Counted from the first letter of the stretch, positions 42,969 through 52,434 are shown. The stretch is 64,000 bases of DNA from Chryseobacterium indologenes (GCA_002439165.1 DJTE01000015.1:119757-183756), one strand, 5' to 3'. Numbers and translations are program-made. The notes: a model not told the origin generated them from the letters alone.

Positions 42969-43078
42969 AGTGTAAAATTAAATATTTAGTTTGAAGAAAA
43001 AAAACTTCCCCGGAAAGTAATACGGGACCACAAATCCACTAAGTGATTAAAAAATAATTTTACAACTTTTCATAGGAG

Positions 43079-43110
43079 AACCGGTCTGAAGTATTTTCAG
43101 GCCGGTTTTT
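43079..43110 (+). terminator. Strong hairpin with T run in the dnaG-tsaE divergent gap
   Basis: AACCGG-T-CTGAA pairs with TTCAG-G-CCGGTT (12 bp including one G-T pair, loop GTATT) followed by TTTG. No plus-strand gene lies upstream, which is unusual for a terminator; it may end a small transcript begun near 42970-43070. Confidence 0.6.
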
Positions 43111-43131
43111 GTTTTGCTGGTAATTTAGAAT

Positions 43132-43157
43132 TAAATTTGCAGGGTCAGGTTAACCTG
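43132..43157 (+). promoter_or_regulatory. tsaE promoter -7 box and adjacent 12-bp palindrome
   Basis: TAAATTTG (43132-43139) matches the -7 consensus. Just downstream, CAGGTTAACCTG (43146-43157) is a perfect 12-bp palindrome in the leader, a possible operator or RNA hairpin. Confidence 0.5.
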
Positions 43158-43179
43158 TATTTTTAAATTTAAATCCATC

Positions 43180-43587
43180 ATGAATTATACCATACATACC
43201 ATTGAAGACTGGCAGAAAATTGTTGATACCATTATTCCGGAATTAAAGCACAATATCTTTCTTTTAAAGGGAAATCTGGGAGCAGGAAAAACCACTTTCA
43301 CTCAGTTTCTGCTTAAAAATCTGGGAAGTAATGATGAGGTTAATTCACCTACCTATTCTATCGTGAATGAATACAACACTCCGAAAGGAAAAATCTACCA
43401 TTTCGACCTTTACCGCCTGAAAAACATTGAGGAAGTATATGATATCGGCATCGAAGAGTATCTGGATAATGCTTTCCTGTGCATCATTGAGTGGCCGGAA
43501 GTGTATGAAGAAGAGCTTTACGGGCTTAATTATCACACAATGAGCATCATCAATACAGGTGACGAAAGAGAAATCACATTCGATTAA
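43180..43587 (+). CDS. tsaE: tRNA threonylcarbamoyladenosine biosynthesis ATPase TsaE
   Basis: A 135-aa protein with a Walker A motif GNLGAGKTTFTQFLL (residues 29-43), NSPTYSIVNEY, the switch-like HFDLYRL and LCIIEWPEVYE Walker B region. This is the TsaE pattern. It works with TsaB and TsaD to add t6A at position 37 of ANN-decoding tRNAs. The gene is divergent from dnaG and upstream of ald. Confidence 0.93.
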   Translation: MNYTIHTIEDWQKIVDTIIPELKHNIFLLKGNLGAGKTTFTQFLLKNLGSNDEVNSPTYSIVNEYNTPKGKIYHFDLYRLKNIEEVYDIGIEEYLDNAFLCIIEWPEVYEEELYGLNYHTMSIINTGDEREITFD

Positions 43588-43595
43588 ATATTGTG

Positions 43596-43603
43596 TATCT
43601 TTG
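43596..43603 (+). promoter_or_regulatory. -7 box of the ald promoter
   Basis: TATCTTTG matches TAnnTTTG 54 bases before the ald ATG at 43658. The -33 region is weak. Confidence 0.5.
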
Positions 43604-43657
43604 CTTATTAATTCAATGGTAAAATAACGATCTGTAAGACCTAATTTAATTTAAAGA

Positions 43658-44851
43658 ATGAGTACTACAAATATTTTTACTCCTTTCACTGAAGAAGAGC
43701 TGATGCCGAAAGAGGAAAAGCTGGAGGTTATAAAGAAAGGGAAACAATTCAGTATTGGAATTCCTAAAGAGACCTGTCTTAATGAAAGAAGGACCTGCAT
43801 TACTCCTGACGCGGTACAGGTATTGGTAGAACACGGCCACGAAATCATTATAGAAGCCGGTGCCGGGGAAGGTTCTTTTTTTACAGACCTTCAGTATTCT
43901 GAATCCGGAGCAAGGGTTACCAATGATCCGAAAGAGGCATTCGGGCAGGATCTTATCCTGAAGATTAACCCTCCTACTGAGGATGAAATTGATTATATGA
44001 AGCCTAATACCTATCTGGTTTCAGCACTTCAGATCAACCTGAGAGATAAAGATTATTTCTTAAAACTGGCAGAGAAAAAGATCAATGCCATTGCTTTTGA
44101 ATTTATTGTAGACGAATATAAACAGCTGGCTTTAGTAAGACTGGTCGGCGAAATTGCAGGAACTGTTTCTATTTTATATGCATCGGAGCTGCTTGCTCTT
44201 TCTAACGGCTTAATGCTGGGAGGAATCACAGGAGTAAGACCTGCGGAAGTCGTTATTCTGGGAGCCGGAATCGTAGGTGAATTTGCTACCAAAGCAGCCA
44301 TCGGACTAGGTGCCAGTGTGAGGGTTTTTGATAATTCCCTTTCAAAACTGAGAAGACTTCATACCCTTGTGGACAGCAGGGTTCCAACTTCCATCATCGA
44401 TCCTAAAGAACTCAGCAAAAGCCTAAGACGTGCCGATGTTGTAATCGGAGCCCTTCCAAGACTGAATATGACACCTATCGTTACCGAAGATATGGTGATG
44501 AACATGAAGAAAGGCAGTGTTATTATTGACATTACCATCGACAACGGCAAAGTGATCGAAACTTCCGAACTGACAACGATGGAAGATCCTTATATCATCA
44601 AGCACGGTGTCATCCACTGCGGACTTCCGAACCTTACCTCCAGGATGCCGAGAACCACCACGAAAGCGATCTCCAATTTCTTCCTTTCCTACATCCTTAA
44701 CTATGACGAAGAAGGCGGTTTTGAAAATATGCTGATCCGTAAAAATGAAATGAAGCAGAGCTTATACATGTACAAGGGAAGGCATACGAAAAAGATCATC
44801 TGCGACCGTTTCGGACTGACCTACCACGATATCAATCTTTTAATTTTCTAA
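43658..44851 (+). CDS. ald: Alanine dehydrogenase
   Basis: A 397-aa protein with the Ald/PNT layout. The substrate domain has GIPKETCLNERRTCITPDAV, where Lys and Arg bind pyruvate, and VSALQINLRDKDYF. The NAD-binding domain starts at VVILGAGIVGEFATKAAIGLG with the GxGxxG motif. HCGLPNLTSRMPRTTTKAISN near the end is also conserved. It interconverts L-alanine and pyruvate with ammonia and NADH. The N-terminus is about 28 residues longer than classic Ald. The next gene starts on the last base of the ald stop. Confidence 0.9.
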   Translation: MSTTNIFTPFTEEELMPKEEKLEVIKKGKQFSIGIPKETCLNERRTCITPDAVQVLVEHGHEIIIEAGAGEGSFFTDLQYSESGARVTNDPKEAFGQDLILKINPPTEDEIDYMKPNTYLVSALQINLRDKDYFLKLAEKKINAIAFEFIVDEYKQLALVRLVGEIAGTVSILYASELLALSNGLMLGGITGVRPAEVVILGAGIVGEFATKAAIGLGASVRVFDNSLSKLRRLHTLVDSRVPTSIIDPKELSKSLRRADVVIGALPRLNMTPIVTEDMVMNMKKGSVIIDITIDNGKVIETSELTTMEDPYIIKHGVIHCGLPNLTSRMPRTTTKAISNFFLSYILNYDEEGGFENMLIRKNEMKQSLYMYKGRHTKKIICDRFGLTYHDINLLIF

Positions 44852-45222
44852 TGAAAAAACTGAAATTCTACTTAATAGGCCTTGTTCCGGGGCTCATTAT
44901 CGTATTCTTTATATTAAACAAAAAAGGGGCAAGCTGCAGCGGTTATCTGCCGAACAGCCGTGTAATTGCAGAAACCCTGTCCAAAGACTTTAAATATTCT
45001 GAAGGTTTTAAAACTGAAATGAATACGCATAAAATCGATGAAAAATTCCTGAAAGACAGCATCATTACCAAAGGAAAGATTGATTTCGACAGAAGCCACG
45101 CACAGAAAAAACCATGCCCGGATTATGTACTCACCTACCCTGAAAAGAATCCGCTCTATGAGATCACTTTTGAAAAATGCGAGGAAAGTGCTACACTGAA
45201 CAGCCTGAAAAAAATCAGATAA
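44851..45222 (+). CDS. Hypothetical membrane-anchored protein, 123 aa
   Basis: The protein has one N-terminal membrane segment (residues 5-22, FYLIGLVPGLIIVFFILN) and a hydrophilic outer part with three Cys residues (SCSGYLP; KPCPDYV; EKCEES) suitable for disulfides. I do not recognise its family. It starts at the last base of the ald stop (TAATG), so translation is coupled, yet no functional link with alanine dehydrogenase is evident. Confidence 0.65.
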   Translation: MKKLKFYLIGLVPGLIIVFFILNKKGASCSGYLPNSRVIAETLSKDFKYSEGFKTEMNTHKIDEKFLKDSIITKGKIDFDRSHAQKKPCPDYVLTYPEKNPLYEITFEKCEESATLNSLKKIR

Positions 45223-45251
45223 TCCTTTTCTGAAACAGGAAAAAGTCATCT

Positions 45252-45281
45252 TTGACGATCCACTGTTCTTTTTTAATTTTG
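45252..45281 (+). promoter_or_regulatory. Promoter of the LytS/LytTR operon
   Basis: TTG (45252-45254), a 19-base spacer and TAATTTTG (45274-45281) match the Bacteroidota sigma-A promoter well. Confidence 0.65.
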
Positions 45282-45302
45282 CATCACGCTAAATAAGTAT
45301 TT

Positions 45303-46073
45303 ATGGGAGGCAATTACTACATGATCCACGATTATCTGATATTCATTGGAGTATTTGCTATATTCTTTTTTCTGACGGTAAGCATTTACCTGTTCAGTCA
45401 AAACGGTAAACTCAGGCAGCGGAATACAAGACTTTCTGAAACCAATAAACTTATTGAACAGAAACTGAATGAAGTTCAGCTGGAACACATCGGTACCAAG
45501 CTGAATCCTCATCTGTTTAAAAACATTCTCAATTCCGTACAGTCGCATGCCTACCAGACGTATATGTCACTGGATAAGCTGGCGAATGTCCTGGATTATA
45601 TTTTATACGAAAGCAACAACAAATTCGTCAGCCCGAAAGAAGAACTGAATTTTGCCCTGAGCCTTATCGAGATCAATAAAATTAAAATAAATCCTCTTTT
45701 TGATTTCAGGATCAAATCCAGGATCAACAAATCCGATGCGGTGTATGAGGAGAAGGTTTTTGCCCCGCTGATCTCCGTAGACCTTATTGAGAACGCTTTC
45801 AAACATACGGACTTTCTGGCACAGGATTCTTTCATTTCGATCTATATGGAGCTTGAAAACAGTGTTTTCACCATGAAAGTCAGCAACAAAGCTTCTTTAA
45901 AAAATGTGCTGGAAAAGGAAAAGAGCGGTTTCGGAAGCCAGTCTCTGGACCAAAGGCTGAAAATGATATACAGCAGCTGTTATCAGCTTGAAAAAAGTTC
46001 AAAAAACGGTATCTTCACCGCAGAATTAAAAATCAATTTAGGCGAATTCCATGATAAAATGCGTTATTCTTGA
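45303..46073 (+). CDS. LytS-type sensor histidine kinase
   Basis: A 256-aa protein with one membrane segment (residues 8-30), a short coiled-coil and the His_kinase core: EHIGTKLNPHLFKNILNSVQSHAYQTY, where His in NPH is the phosphorylation site, and the N-box VDLIENAFKHT. The glycine loop near GFGSQSLDQRL is the ATP lid. It lacks a sensor domain, so it may sense through its membrane segment or a partner. It overlaps the response regulator by 23 bases. The predicted signal and targets are not known. Confidence 0.85.
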   Translation: MGGNYYMIHDYLIFIGVFAIFFFLTVSIYLFSQNGKLRQRNTRLSETNKLIEQKLNEVQLEHIGTKLNPHLFKNILNSVQSHAYQTYMSLDKLANVLDYILYESNNKFVSPKEELNFALSLIEINKIKINPLFDFRIKSRINKSDAVYEEKVFAPLISVDLIENAFKHTDFLAQDSFISIYMELENSVFTMKVSNKASLKNVLEKEKSGFGSQSLDQRLKMIYSSCYQLEKSSKNGIFTAELKINLGEFHDKMRYS

Positions 46074-46761
46074 TGATGAACTGCTGGCGATCAGCTACCT
46101 GAAGCTCCTGTGTGAACAGATTGATCATGTAGAAGTGGTAAAGGCATTCAATGATCCCAAAGTATTTTTAAATGAAATCGACAGCATCGACTGTAATCTC
46201 TGCATCCTTGATATTGAAATGCCCGGAATGACGGGACTTCAGGTAGCCGAACTGATCTCAGGTTCTAAAAAGATTATTTTCACCACCGCCTATAAAGAGT
46301 ATGCAGCGGAAGCTTTTGACCTGAATGTGGTAGATTACGTAAGAAAACCCATAAAAAAAGAAAGACTGATCCAGGCCTTTGAGAAAGCAAAAGAACTCGT
46401 TTCCGCATCTTCCAAAAAGGATTTTATAGAATGGAATACCAATATCGGGAAAACCGTCATCTTTACAGAACAGATCGCCTACATCAAAACCTCTGAGATC
46501 GACAGCCGGGATAAAGATATCATCCTGAATGACGGAACGGCCATTGTCCTGAAAAACCTCAGCTTTAAAAACCTTCTGGAAATGCTTCCCGCCAAAGATT
46601 TTGCTCAGATCAACAAAAAAGAAATCATCGCACTTTCTTCCATCAAAGTATTTTCCACCAACGAAATCATTACGACCATCCCTGCTGACGGAGATCATTT
46701 TCTTAAACTTCAGATTGGAGAAGCCTATAAAAACTCATTACCGGAACTGTTCGGAAAGTAG
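46051..46761 (+). CDS. LytTR-type response regulator
   Basis: A 236-aa protein. The receiver domain (1-120) has DDELLAIS, the phosphate acceptor Asp in LCILDIEMPGMTG, and the Thr/Lys switch in FTTAY and RKPIKKERL. The C-terminal LytTR DNA-binding domain includes IAYIKTSEIDSRDKDIILNDG and QINKKEIIALSSIKVFS. It should bind DNA as a dimer at sites near its target genes. It is coupled to the preceding kinase gene. Confidence 0.9.
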   Translation: MIKCVILDDELLAISYLKLLCEQIDHVEVVKAFNDPKVFLNEIDSIDCNLCILDIEMPGMTGLQVAELISGSKKIIFTTAYKEYAAEAFDLNVVDYVRKPIKKERLIQAFEKAKELVSASSKKDFIEWNTNIGKTVIFTEQIAYIKTSEIDSRDKDIILNDGTAIVLKNLSFKNLLEMLPAKDFAQINKKEIIALSSIKVFSTNEIITTIPADGDHFLKLQIGEAYKNSLPELFGK

Positions 46762-46870
46762 ATAACTCAAACATTCCGTGTTTGGGTACAGAATCCGGTG
46801 GTTTCATTACACACTCCCGTTTTAAAAGACAGCGCCGGCGTACTTTTGCTGCATATTAAATGATTTTATA

Positions 46871-47260
46871 ATGAAAAACCTTTTGTATGCAGCAGGAATT
46901 CTCATATCCGGGCTCTGCTTTTCCCAGGAGACCGGTCAGAAGATCAGGGCTTCATTTTTCGACGGAATTGTGGCAGCCGGATATGTGGATCATGGGGCTT
47001 TCATCAATTGTACAGGCCCGAATATCAGCTTTACCAGAAAAGGCGTAAAATTTATAGCCGGTATGCTTCCTTCACTCAGAATTAAAGAAGATCGCTCACC
47101 GGGAACTAAAAACAGTATTTTCACCCCGAATCTGGGTGCCGGGATTACCGTTATTTACAGGAAAGCAGCACTGCAGATTCCGGTTTACTATAATCCTAAA
47201 ACTGCCAGCCAGAACGGAACATGGAAAGCAGGAATCGGACTGGGTTATTCTTTTAAATAA
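46871..47260 (+). CDS. Small exported protein, possible outer-membrane barrel
   Basis: The 129-aa product has a signal peptide (MKNLLYAAGILISGLCFSQE) and then amphipathic strands (NISFTRKGVKFIAGML, ITVIYRKAALQIPVYY) ending in IGLGYSFK with a terminal aromatic-Phe pattern, as in small beta-barrels. A -7 box TACTTTTG (46841-46848) lies upstream. It follows the two-component system and could be a target of its regulator, an inference from position only. Confidence 0.6.
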   Translation: MKNLLYAAGILISGLCFSQETGQKIRASFFDGIVAAGYVDHGAFINCTGPNISFTRKGVKFIAGMLPSLRIKEDRSPGTKNSIFTPNLGAGITVIYRKAALQIPVYYNPKTASQNGTWKAGIGLGYSFK

Positions 47261-47548
47261 TCGAAATCCGGGGTTAAGGAAGTTTAAATTAAAGGATGGA
47301 AGAAAGAAGAAAAAAGCCGGAAGTTAATTCAGTTACAGTACCGAAGACCACTCTAAAATCAAATTACCTTAAAAAACAACATTTATCATTAACGACCTTC
47401 ATAGCTTCCTTTTCCCTGCTTCCAACCTCATCCCGGACTGAAACTAAATAGATTTTATTACATTTTTCGCAAGCTTCATTACATTTTCAGAAGAAGCGTA
47501 TCTAACATCAATATATTCTTATCAACTTTGCATTAAAATATTGGAATC

Positions 47549-49831
47549 ATGAATTGGGGGAAATACAGAAATTTAATTTTTTATATCACAACGATTGCCT
47601 TTTTTTCCTGCCTGATGTACTTCTTCATCATAGAAGGCCAGACCCTGGAAATCAAGGAAAATATCGTTGCAAAAACCAACACAGGCTCTACCTGGGATAA
47701 CTTCCTGGAGTCTTTTAAAACCAATCTTCATCATCCGCTGGCTCTCCTTCTTGCACAGATTGTGACGATTATTCTGGTAGCAAGACTTTTCGGATGGATC
47801 TGTATGAAGATCAAGCAGCCTAGTGTTATCGGTGAAATGATCGCCGGAATTGTCCTCGGACCTTCTCTTGTAGGAATGTACTTCCCGGAATTCTCAGCTT
47901 TTCTTTTCCCTAAAGAATCTCTGGGCAATCTCCAGTTTCTCAGCCAGATAGGGCTTATCCTTTTTATGTACATCGTAGGAATGGAACTGGACCTGAGTGT
48001 ATTGAGAAAAAAAGCACATGATGCGGTAGTCATCAGCCACGCCAGCATTATTATTCCTTTTGCTTTGGGAATAGGGCTTTCTTATTTTATTTACCGGGAA
48101 TTTTCACCGGACGGCATTCAGTTTACATCATTTGCCTTATTCATAGCCATTTCAATGAGTATCACTGCATTTCCGGTATTGGCGAGGATCGTTCAGGAAA
48201 GAAATCTTCAGAAAACCAAGCTGGGAACCATTGTGATTACCTGTGCAGCGGCAGATGATATCACGGCATGGTGCATCCTTGCGGCTGTTATTGCCATCGT
48301 AAAGGCAGGATCTTTTACAAGCTCCATTTACGTGATCATTATGGCCATCGCCTATGTATTTCTAATGATTAAGATTGTAAGGCCTTTCCTGAAAAGAATC
48401 GGAGATCTTCAGGCCGGAAAAAATACCATCAGCAAACCAATGGTGGCCATTTTCTTCCTGACGCTTATCCTTTCTTCCTACGCCACTGAAGTCATCGGTA
48501 TTCATGCTTTATTCGGAGCTTTTATGGCCGGAGCCATTATGCCTGAAAATGCCAAATTCCGGACCCTTTTCATTGATAAGGTAGAAGATGTGGCCTTAGT
48601 GCTTCTTCTTCCCCTGTTCTTTGTATTTACCGGGCTTCGCACACAGATCGGACTCCTGAATGACAGCCATCTGTGGATGACGGCAGGACTGATTATCCTG
48701 ACCGCCGTAATCGGAAAATTTGCAGGAAGTGCCCTCACCGCCAGGTTTGTAGGAATTAACTGGAAAGAAAGCTTAACGATCGGTGCCCTGATGAATACCA
48801 GAGGACTGATGGAACTTATCGTTCTGAATATCGGGTACGATCTGGGGGTTTTAGGACCTGAGATCTTTGCCATGCTTGTCATTATGGCTTTATTTACCAC
48901 ATTTATGACCGGCCCGGCCCTTGATTTTATCAATTTTATTTTTAAATCTAAAAAAAATACGGACGAAGACACCCCCGACGAAAATGAAGTGAAATACCGC
49001 GTACTGCTGTCATTTGATAAACCTGAATCCGGAAGCACACTGCTGAAACTGGCTCACGACTTTACCCATAAAATGAACGGCAATAAAAGTATTACAGCCA
49101 TGAATATTGCTCCGGTTGACGAAATGCACGCCTATGACATCAATGAGTATGAAGAAGCCCAGTTCAAAAATGTAATTGAAACCTCACATGACCTGAAACT
49201 GGAAGTCACCACCCTTTTCAAAGCTTCCACCGATATTGAGAATGATCTTACCAGCATTTCCAATAAAGGAAATTATGATCTTCTGCTGATCATGCTGGGC
49301 AAATCGATGTATGAAGGAAGCCTTCTCGGAAGACTTTTAGGCTTTACCACAAAAATCATCAATCCTGAAAAGCTGCTGAACACAGTAAAAGGCAAAGGAA
49401 ATATTTTCAACAACTCTCCTTTTGACGATTTTACGTTGCAGATCCTGGACAAAACCAATATTCCGGTAGGAATCATGGTGGAAAAAGACTTTACGTCTGC
49501 CGATAAAGTTTTTGTTCCGATCTTCAATCTCAGCGATTTTTACCTGCTGGAATATGCTAAAAGACTGATCAACAATAACAATTCCCAGATCATCATCTTA
49601 GATGCTGCCGGACAGATCCGCAACAATATCGAGGTAAAGGAACTCATCCGAAGCATTGAACAGGTCGCTCCCAACCACATCACTCTATACAACGAAAAAA
49701 AGATAGAGAAAGAATTCCTGAACGGCCAGGACCTGATGCTGATCAGCAGCAAAAGCTGGAAAAATCTTATCGACACAAAAAGCCTGTGGCTGTCCGATAT
49801 TCCTTCAACATTGATTATTTCCAATCCTTAA
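47549..49831 (+). CDS. CPA2-family cation:proton antiporter with C-terminal universal-stress-like domain
   Basis: A 760-aa membrane protein. Residues 15-440 hold about 13 membrane segments of the Na+/H+ exchanger fold, with GEMIAGIVLGPSLVG, AADDITAWCILA (ion-binding Asp pair) and NTRGLMELIVLNIGYDLG conserved. The C-terminal 300 residues form two cytoplasmic domains resembling universal stress proteins. It exchanges Na+ or K+ for protons. A possible promoter, TTATCAACTTTG, lies upstream near 47519. Confidence 0.9.
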   Translation: MNWGKYRNLIFYITTIAFFSCLMYFFIIEGQTLEIKENIVAKTNTGSTWDNFLESFKTNLHHPLALLLAQIVTIILVARLFGWICMKIKQPSVIGEMIAGIVLGPSLVGMYFPEFSAFLFPKESLGNLQFLSQIGLILFMYIVGMELDLSVLRKKAHDAVVISHASIIIPFALGIGLSYFIYREFSPDGIQFTSFALFIAISMSITAFPVLARIVQERNLQKTKLGTIVITCAAADDITAWCILAAVIAIVKAGSFTSSIYVIIMAIAYVFLMIKIVRPFLKRIGDLQAGKNTISKPMVAIFFLTLILSSYATEVIGIHALFGAFMAGAIMPENAKFRTLFIDKVEDVALVLLLPLFFVFTGLRTQIGLLNDSHLWMTAGLIILTAVIGKFAGSALTARFVGINWKESLTIGALMNTRGLMELIVLNIGYDLGVLGPEIFAMLVIMALFTTFMTGPALDFINFIFKSKKNTDEDTPDENEVKYRVLLSFDKPESGSTLLKLAHDFTHKMNGNKSITAMNIAPVDEMHAYDINEYEEAQFKNVIETSHDLKLEVTTLFKASTDIENDLTSISNKGNYDLLLIMLGKSMYEGSLLGRLLGFTTKIINPEKLLNTVKGKGNIFNNSPFDDFTLQILDKTNIPVGIMVEKDFTSADKVFVPIFNLSDFYLLEYAKRLINNNNSQIIILDAAGQIRNNIEVKELIRSIEQVAPNHITLYNEKKIEKEFLNGQDLMLISSKSWKNLIDTKSLWLSDIPSTLIISNP

Positions 49832-49913
49832 AAGAAAACAGTTCATTAGTCCAGATCTTCCGGATCCAGCATTGTCACGAAAAACAGCTATATTTATCGT
49901 TCCAAAACAATAT

Positions 49914-50401
49914 ATGCTGATCAATACTGAAAACGGAACTGTGGAGCTGGCAGCATTCAATACCTTTCTGCAGAGGGGAATGCTGCTGGCAGATCTGCAG
50001 CAGACTGACTTTTATAAATCCTGCTATCATCATATGTGGGACGTAAAAACGGGATACTTCTGGTATTATTTTAATCCCATTACTGTTGAGGGTTCCCAGC
50101 TCTGCTTTCATCTCTGCTTTTTAGAAGACCGCCTGAACAGTATTCACATGAATACCCGGGAAGAAACAGATGCCAGAAACTGGGACGAATGGACCGAAGA
50201 AAAGAAATGCAGGTATTTTACCGGAATAATAAGTTCCTGTCCGGAATCCTTGCAATGCCGCCTACCCGGAAAAGTAAAACACCTTACCCGCAATGTACGT
50301 TTCATTTTTCGTGGGGGAATATCTGGTCAGTTTATGATCCACGAAGCGCAAGCAGTATCATGGGAATCAGCTATAATGAAGAAGTAACCCCGAAAAAATA
50401 G
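49914..50401 (+). pseudogene. Frameshifted gene, unknown family
   Basis: From ATG 49914 a frame runs to about 50210 with ordinary protein sequence (YYFNPITVEGSQLCFHLCFLEDRLNSIHMN, RNWDEWTEEKK). The following codons in this frame become Cys- and Arg-rich and unlike a protein. In the -1 frame, starting in the run of A near 50198-50206, the sequence resumes as EMQVFYRNNKFLSGILA and WGNIWSVYDPRSASSIMGISYNEEVTPKK, ending at 50401. A single missing A in the GAAGAAAAGAAATG stretch joins the two halves. The next gene begins 6 bases later. It may be a true mutation, an assembly error or a programmed slip. Confidence 0.65.
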
Positions 50402-50407
50402 ATTAAT

Positions 50408-50941
50408 ATGTGCCGATATGCCATGATAGCCTACAAACCGCATTATGCCTGTTTCAGCTGTCAGAAAACCTTTAAACGCCGTCTTCTGAAAGATGTGGAC
50501 AGAAACGCGGAAACCTCCACGGAAGCCCGATGCCCGGAATGCGGAGAACTGATGGCCAACATGGGCAAGGACTTTAAATCTCCTCCGAAAAATGATGATA
50601 AAAAATGGCAGCATATCCGCAGCCTGTACACCGTAGGAATTACGTTCCATTCCTGTGGCTGCTCCGGCCCCGGATATATTCCCAATGACAGGGAAGCCAT
50701 CATTTCTTACCTGGAACAGATCCGCTCCGGCTATGAAGAATCTCTGGTTTTCTGGAGAAACAGAACAGAGCCAGATAGTAGAGAACAACGCATAAAAGAT
50801 TATCAGCGAAACTGGCACAAACTATCCGCTGTAAAATCCAATGCGCAAAAACAGGGAGTAAGCAATCATGAGGGAATTGATTACTGGATTAAAAGGATCC
50901 ATGATGTGGAAGAACGGATAAAACTTGCTGAAAAGATATAA
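50408..50941 (+). CDS. Zinc-ribbon protein, unknown function
   Basis: The 177-aa protein has an N-terminal zinc ribbon: CFSC near residues 16-19 and CPECGE near residue 44. A later SCGCSG adds further Cys residues. The rest is helical and strongly charged (ISYLEQIRSGYEESLVFWRN, RIHDVEERIKLAEKI). It has no signal. It starts 6 bases after the frameshifted gene, suggesting an operon, and homologues of the two may act together, though the role is not known. Confidence 0.65.
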   Translation: MCRYAMIAYKPHYACFSCQKTFKRRLLKDVDRNAETSTEARCPECGELMANMGKDFKSPPKNDDKKWQHIRSLYTVGITFHSCGCSGPGYIPNDREAIISYLEQIRSGYEESLVFWRNRTEPDSREQRIKDYQRNWHKLSAVKSNAQKQGVSNHEGIDYWIKRIHDVEERIKLAEKI

Positions 50942-51045
50942 TTAATGTAACAGTTTAACAATATAGCAGTTTACCAATTATTTGATTTTCTCAAACGAGG
51001 AATGATACTTCTCAAAAATCATTATTATACTCTCAGACAGCTACA

Positions 51046-51690
51046 CTAACCTCTCAGGTTCAGAAGTTTCTCATAGAGCTCAGAAATCCGTTTTTGTTCT
51101 TCAGAAATAGATTCACCGCTGAACGATGCTCCCCGGCCTTCATTGTTTATAATATAGATGAGGTTTCCTTTTTCAAAATAGTTCCGGCTTTCAGTGATCT
51201 CTGATTTCTTAAAATCAAAAGCTTCGGTATCATTATTTTCTTTCATCGCTTTTTTATTATAATACAGCGGGCGGTTGTAATGATAGTTTTTCTCGAAAAC
51301 AAATGACAGCTTTCCATTCAGGAGATAATATTCGGTGAATACCTGTCCCATTTCTCCATATAATCTCGCGGTAATCTTTTCCAGCTTTCCTTTTTGTTCA
51401 TAAAATACGGCTTCTCCGCCTTCAGCAGATTCTCCTTCGATATCTCTTTTTTGGACCGTGGTCCATTTTTTAATGGAATTGATTCTTTTGAAATTGGAGC
51501 GAATGGATTTAAGACGGTCTTTCAGATATTCATTACTTTCAATATCTTTTTCGTTGAAGTTCTTTTTGATTTTTGCTGTATCTGAATGGATTGACATTTC
51601 CCATACTGACCTTTCAGTATATTCTTCCGCATACATCAGGCTGAAGCTTCCGGCTGTTATCAATAATCCGTAGAAAATATTGTTTTTCAT
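51046..51690 (-). CDS. Exported hypothetical protein, 214 aa
   Basis: A signal peptide (MKNNIFYGLLITAGSFSLMYAEE) precedes a charged, alpha-beta body rich in Lys, Glu and Tyr (TARLYGEMGQVFTEYYLLNGKLSFVF). No family is recognised; the strand pattern resembles small periplasmic or surface proteins of Bacteroidota. It stands alone between convergent and divergent genes. Confidence 0.6.
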   Translation of the reverse strand: MKNNIFYGLLITAGSFSLMYAEEYTERSVWEMSIHSDTAKIKKNFNEKDIESNEYLKDRLKSIRSNFKRINSIKKWTTVQKRDIEGESAEGGEAVFYEQKGKLEKITARLYGEMGQVFTEYYLLNGKLSFVFEKNYHYNRPLYYNKKAMKENNDTEAFDFKKSEITESRNYFEKGNLIYIINNEGRGASFSGESISEEQKRISELYEKLLNLRG

Positions 51691-51945
51691 ATTTTGATTT
51701 TGGTTTACTTCGGTACAGAAAATTCTGCATTGGTTTATGCAAAGCTAGTAAAACTTCTGTTTTCCTCATTTTTTATTATATAATTGAGAATGTTGTGGAT
51801 AAATAATCTCCCACAGATTCCACAGATGTTTATGTTTTCACAGGGATTGAGCAGTAAATTCCTTTCATAGATGCGTAAAAAATATCGCCCTTAAAATAAA
51901 AGTTATATCATTGCATTCAGAAAAATGAACTTCAAAATACCAGTC

Positions 51946-52434
51946 ATGAAAAAAATATATTTTGCAGGATTAATTCTGTCGGTAATCATAAGCTGTAAAA
52001 ATGAGTCTCCGAAAGCAGGGACAGAAACTCCGGTTCCGGAAGAAGATACAGCAGTGATCCGGAAAACAGAGAGTCCGGTTACCGAAAATAAAACTCCTGA
52101 CAAGGCAGAAATCCCTTTCCTGAAAGAATGTACGGAAAAGCAGGCTGATTATGAAACCATACAGGAATGTACATTTTCCAACACCAAAATGGAAGATGTG
52201 TACCGACGGACCCTTAAAGAAAAAGATATTGAAAATACAGAACTTCTGCTTTCCGGACTTCCTGAACAAACCATGACAAAAGACATCAATCAGAACGGCC
52301 TGATTTCTATCCACTACACGGTAAAAGCAGGAAAAATTGAAATTGTACTGGCATTTGAAGGAGGAGTAACCACTTTAGAACTGGAACAGAAAGGTGAGAA
52401 TGTAAAAAGAACGATTGTTCACAGTGCCGATTAA
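51946..52434 (+). CDS. Small lipoprotein, 162 aa
   Basis: The second ATG (51946) is used because MKKIYFAGLILSVIISCKNESPK is a standard Bacteroidota lipoprotein signal with Cys17; the upstream ATG at 51925 adds seven residues. The mature part is acidic and Pro/Thr-rich at first (AGTETPVPEEDTAV), then a short domain with two Cys residues. It is followed after 16 bases by another lipoprotein, and both have the LxSCK signal, suggesting related surface or periplasmic roles. Confidence 0.65.
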   Translation: MKKIYFAGLILSVIISCKNESPKAGTETPVPEEDTAVIRKTESPVTENKTPDKAEIPFLKECTEKQADYETIQECTFSNTKMEDVYRRTLKEKDIENTELLLSGLPEQTMTKDINQNGLISIHYTVKAGKIEIVLAFEGGVTTLELEQKGENVKRTIVHSAD

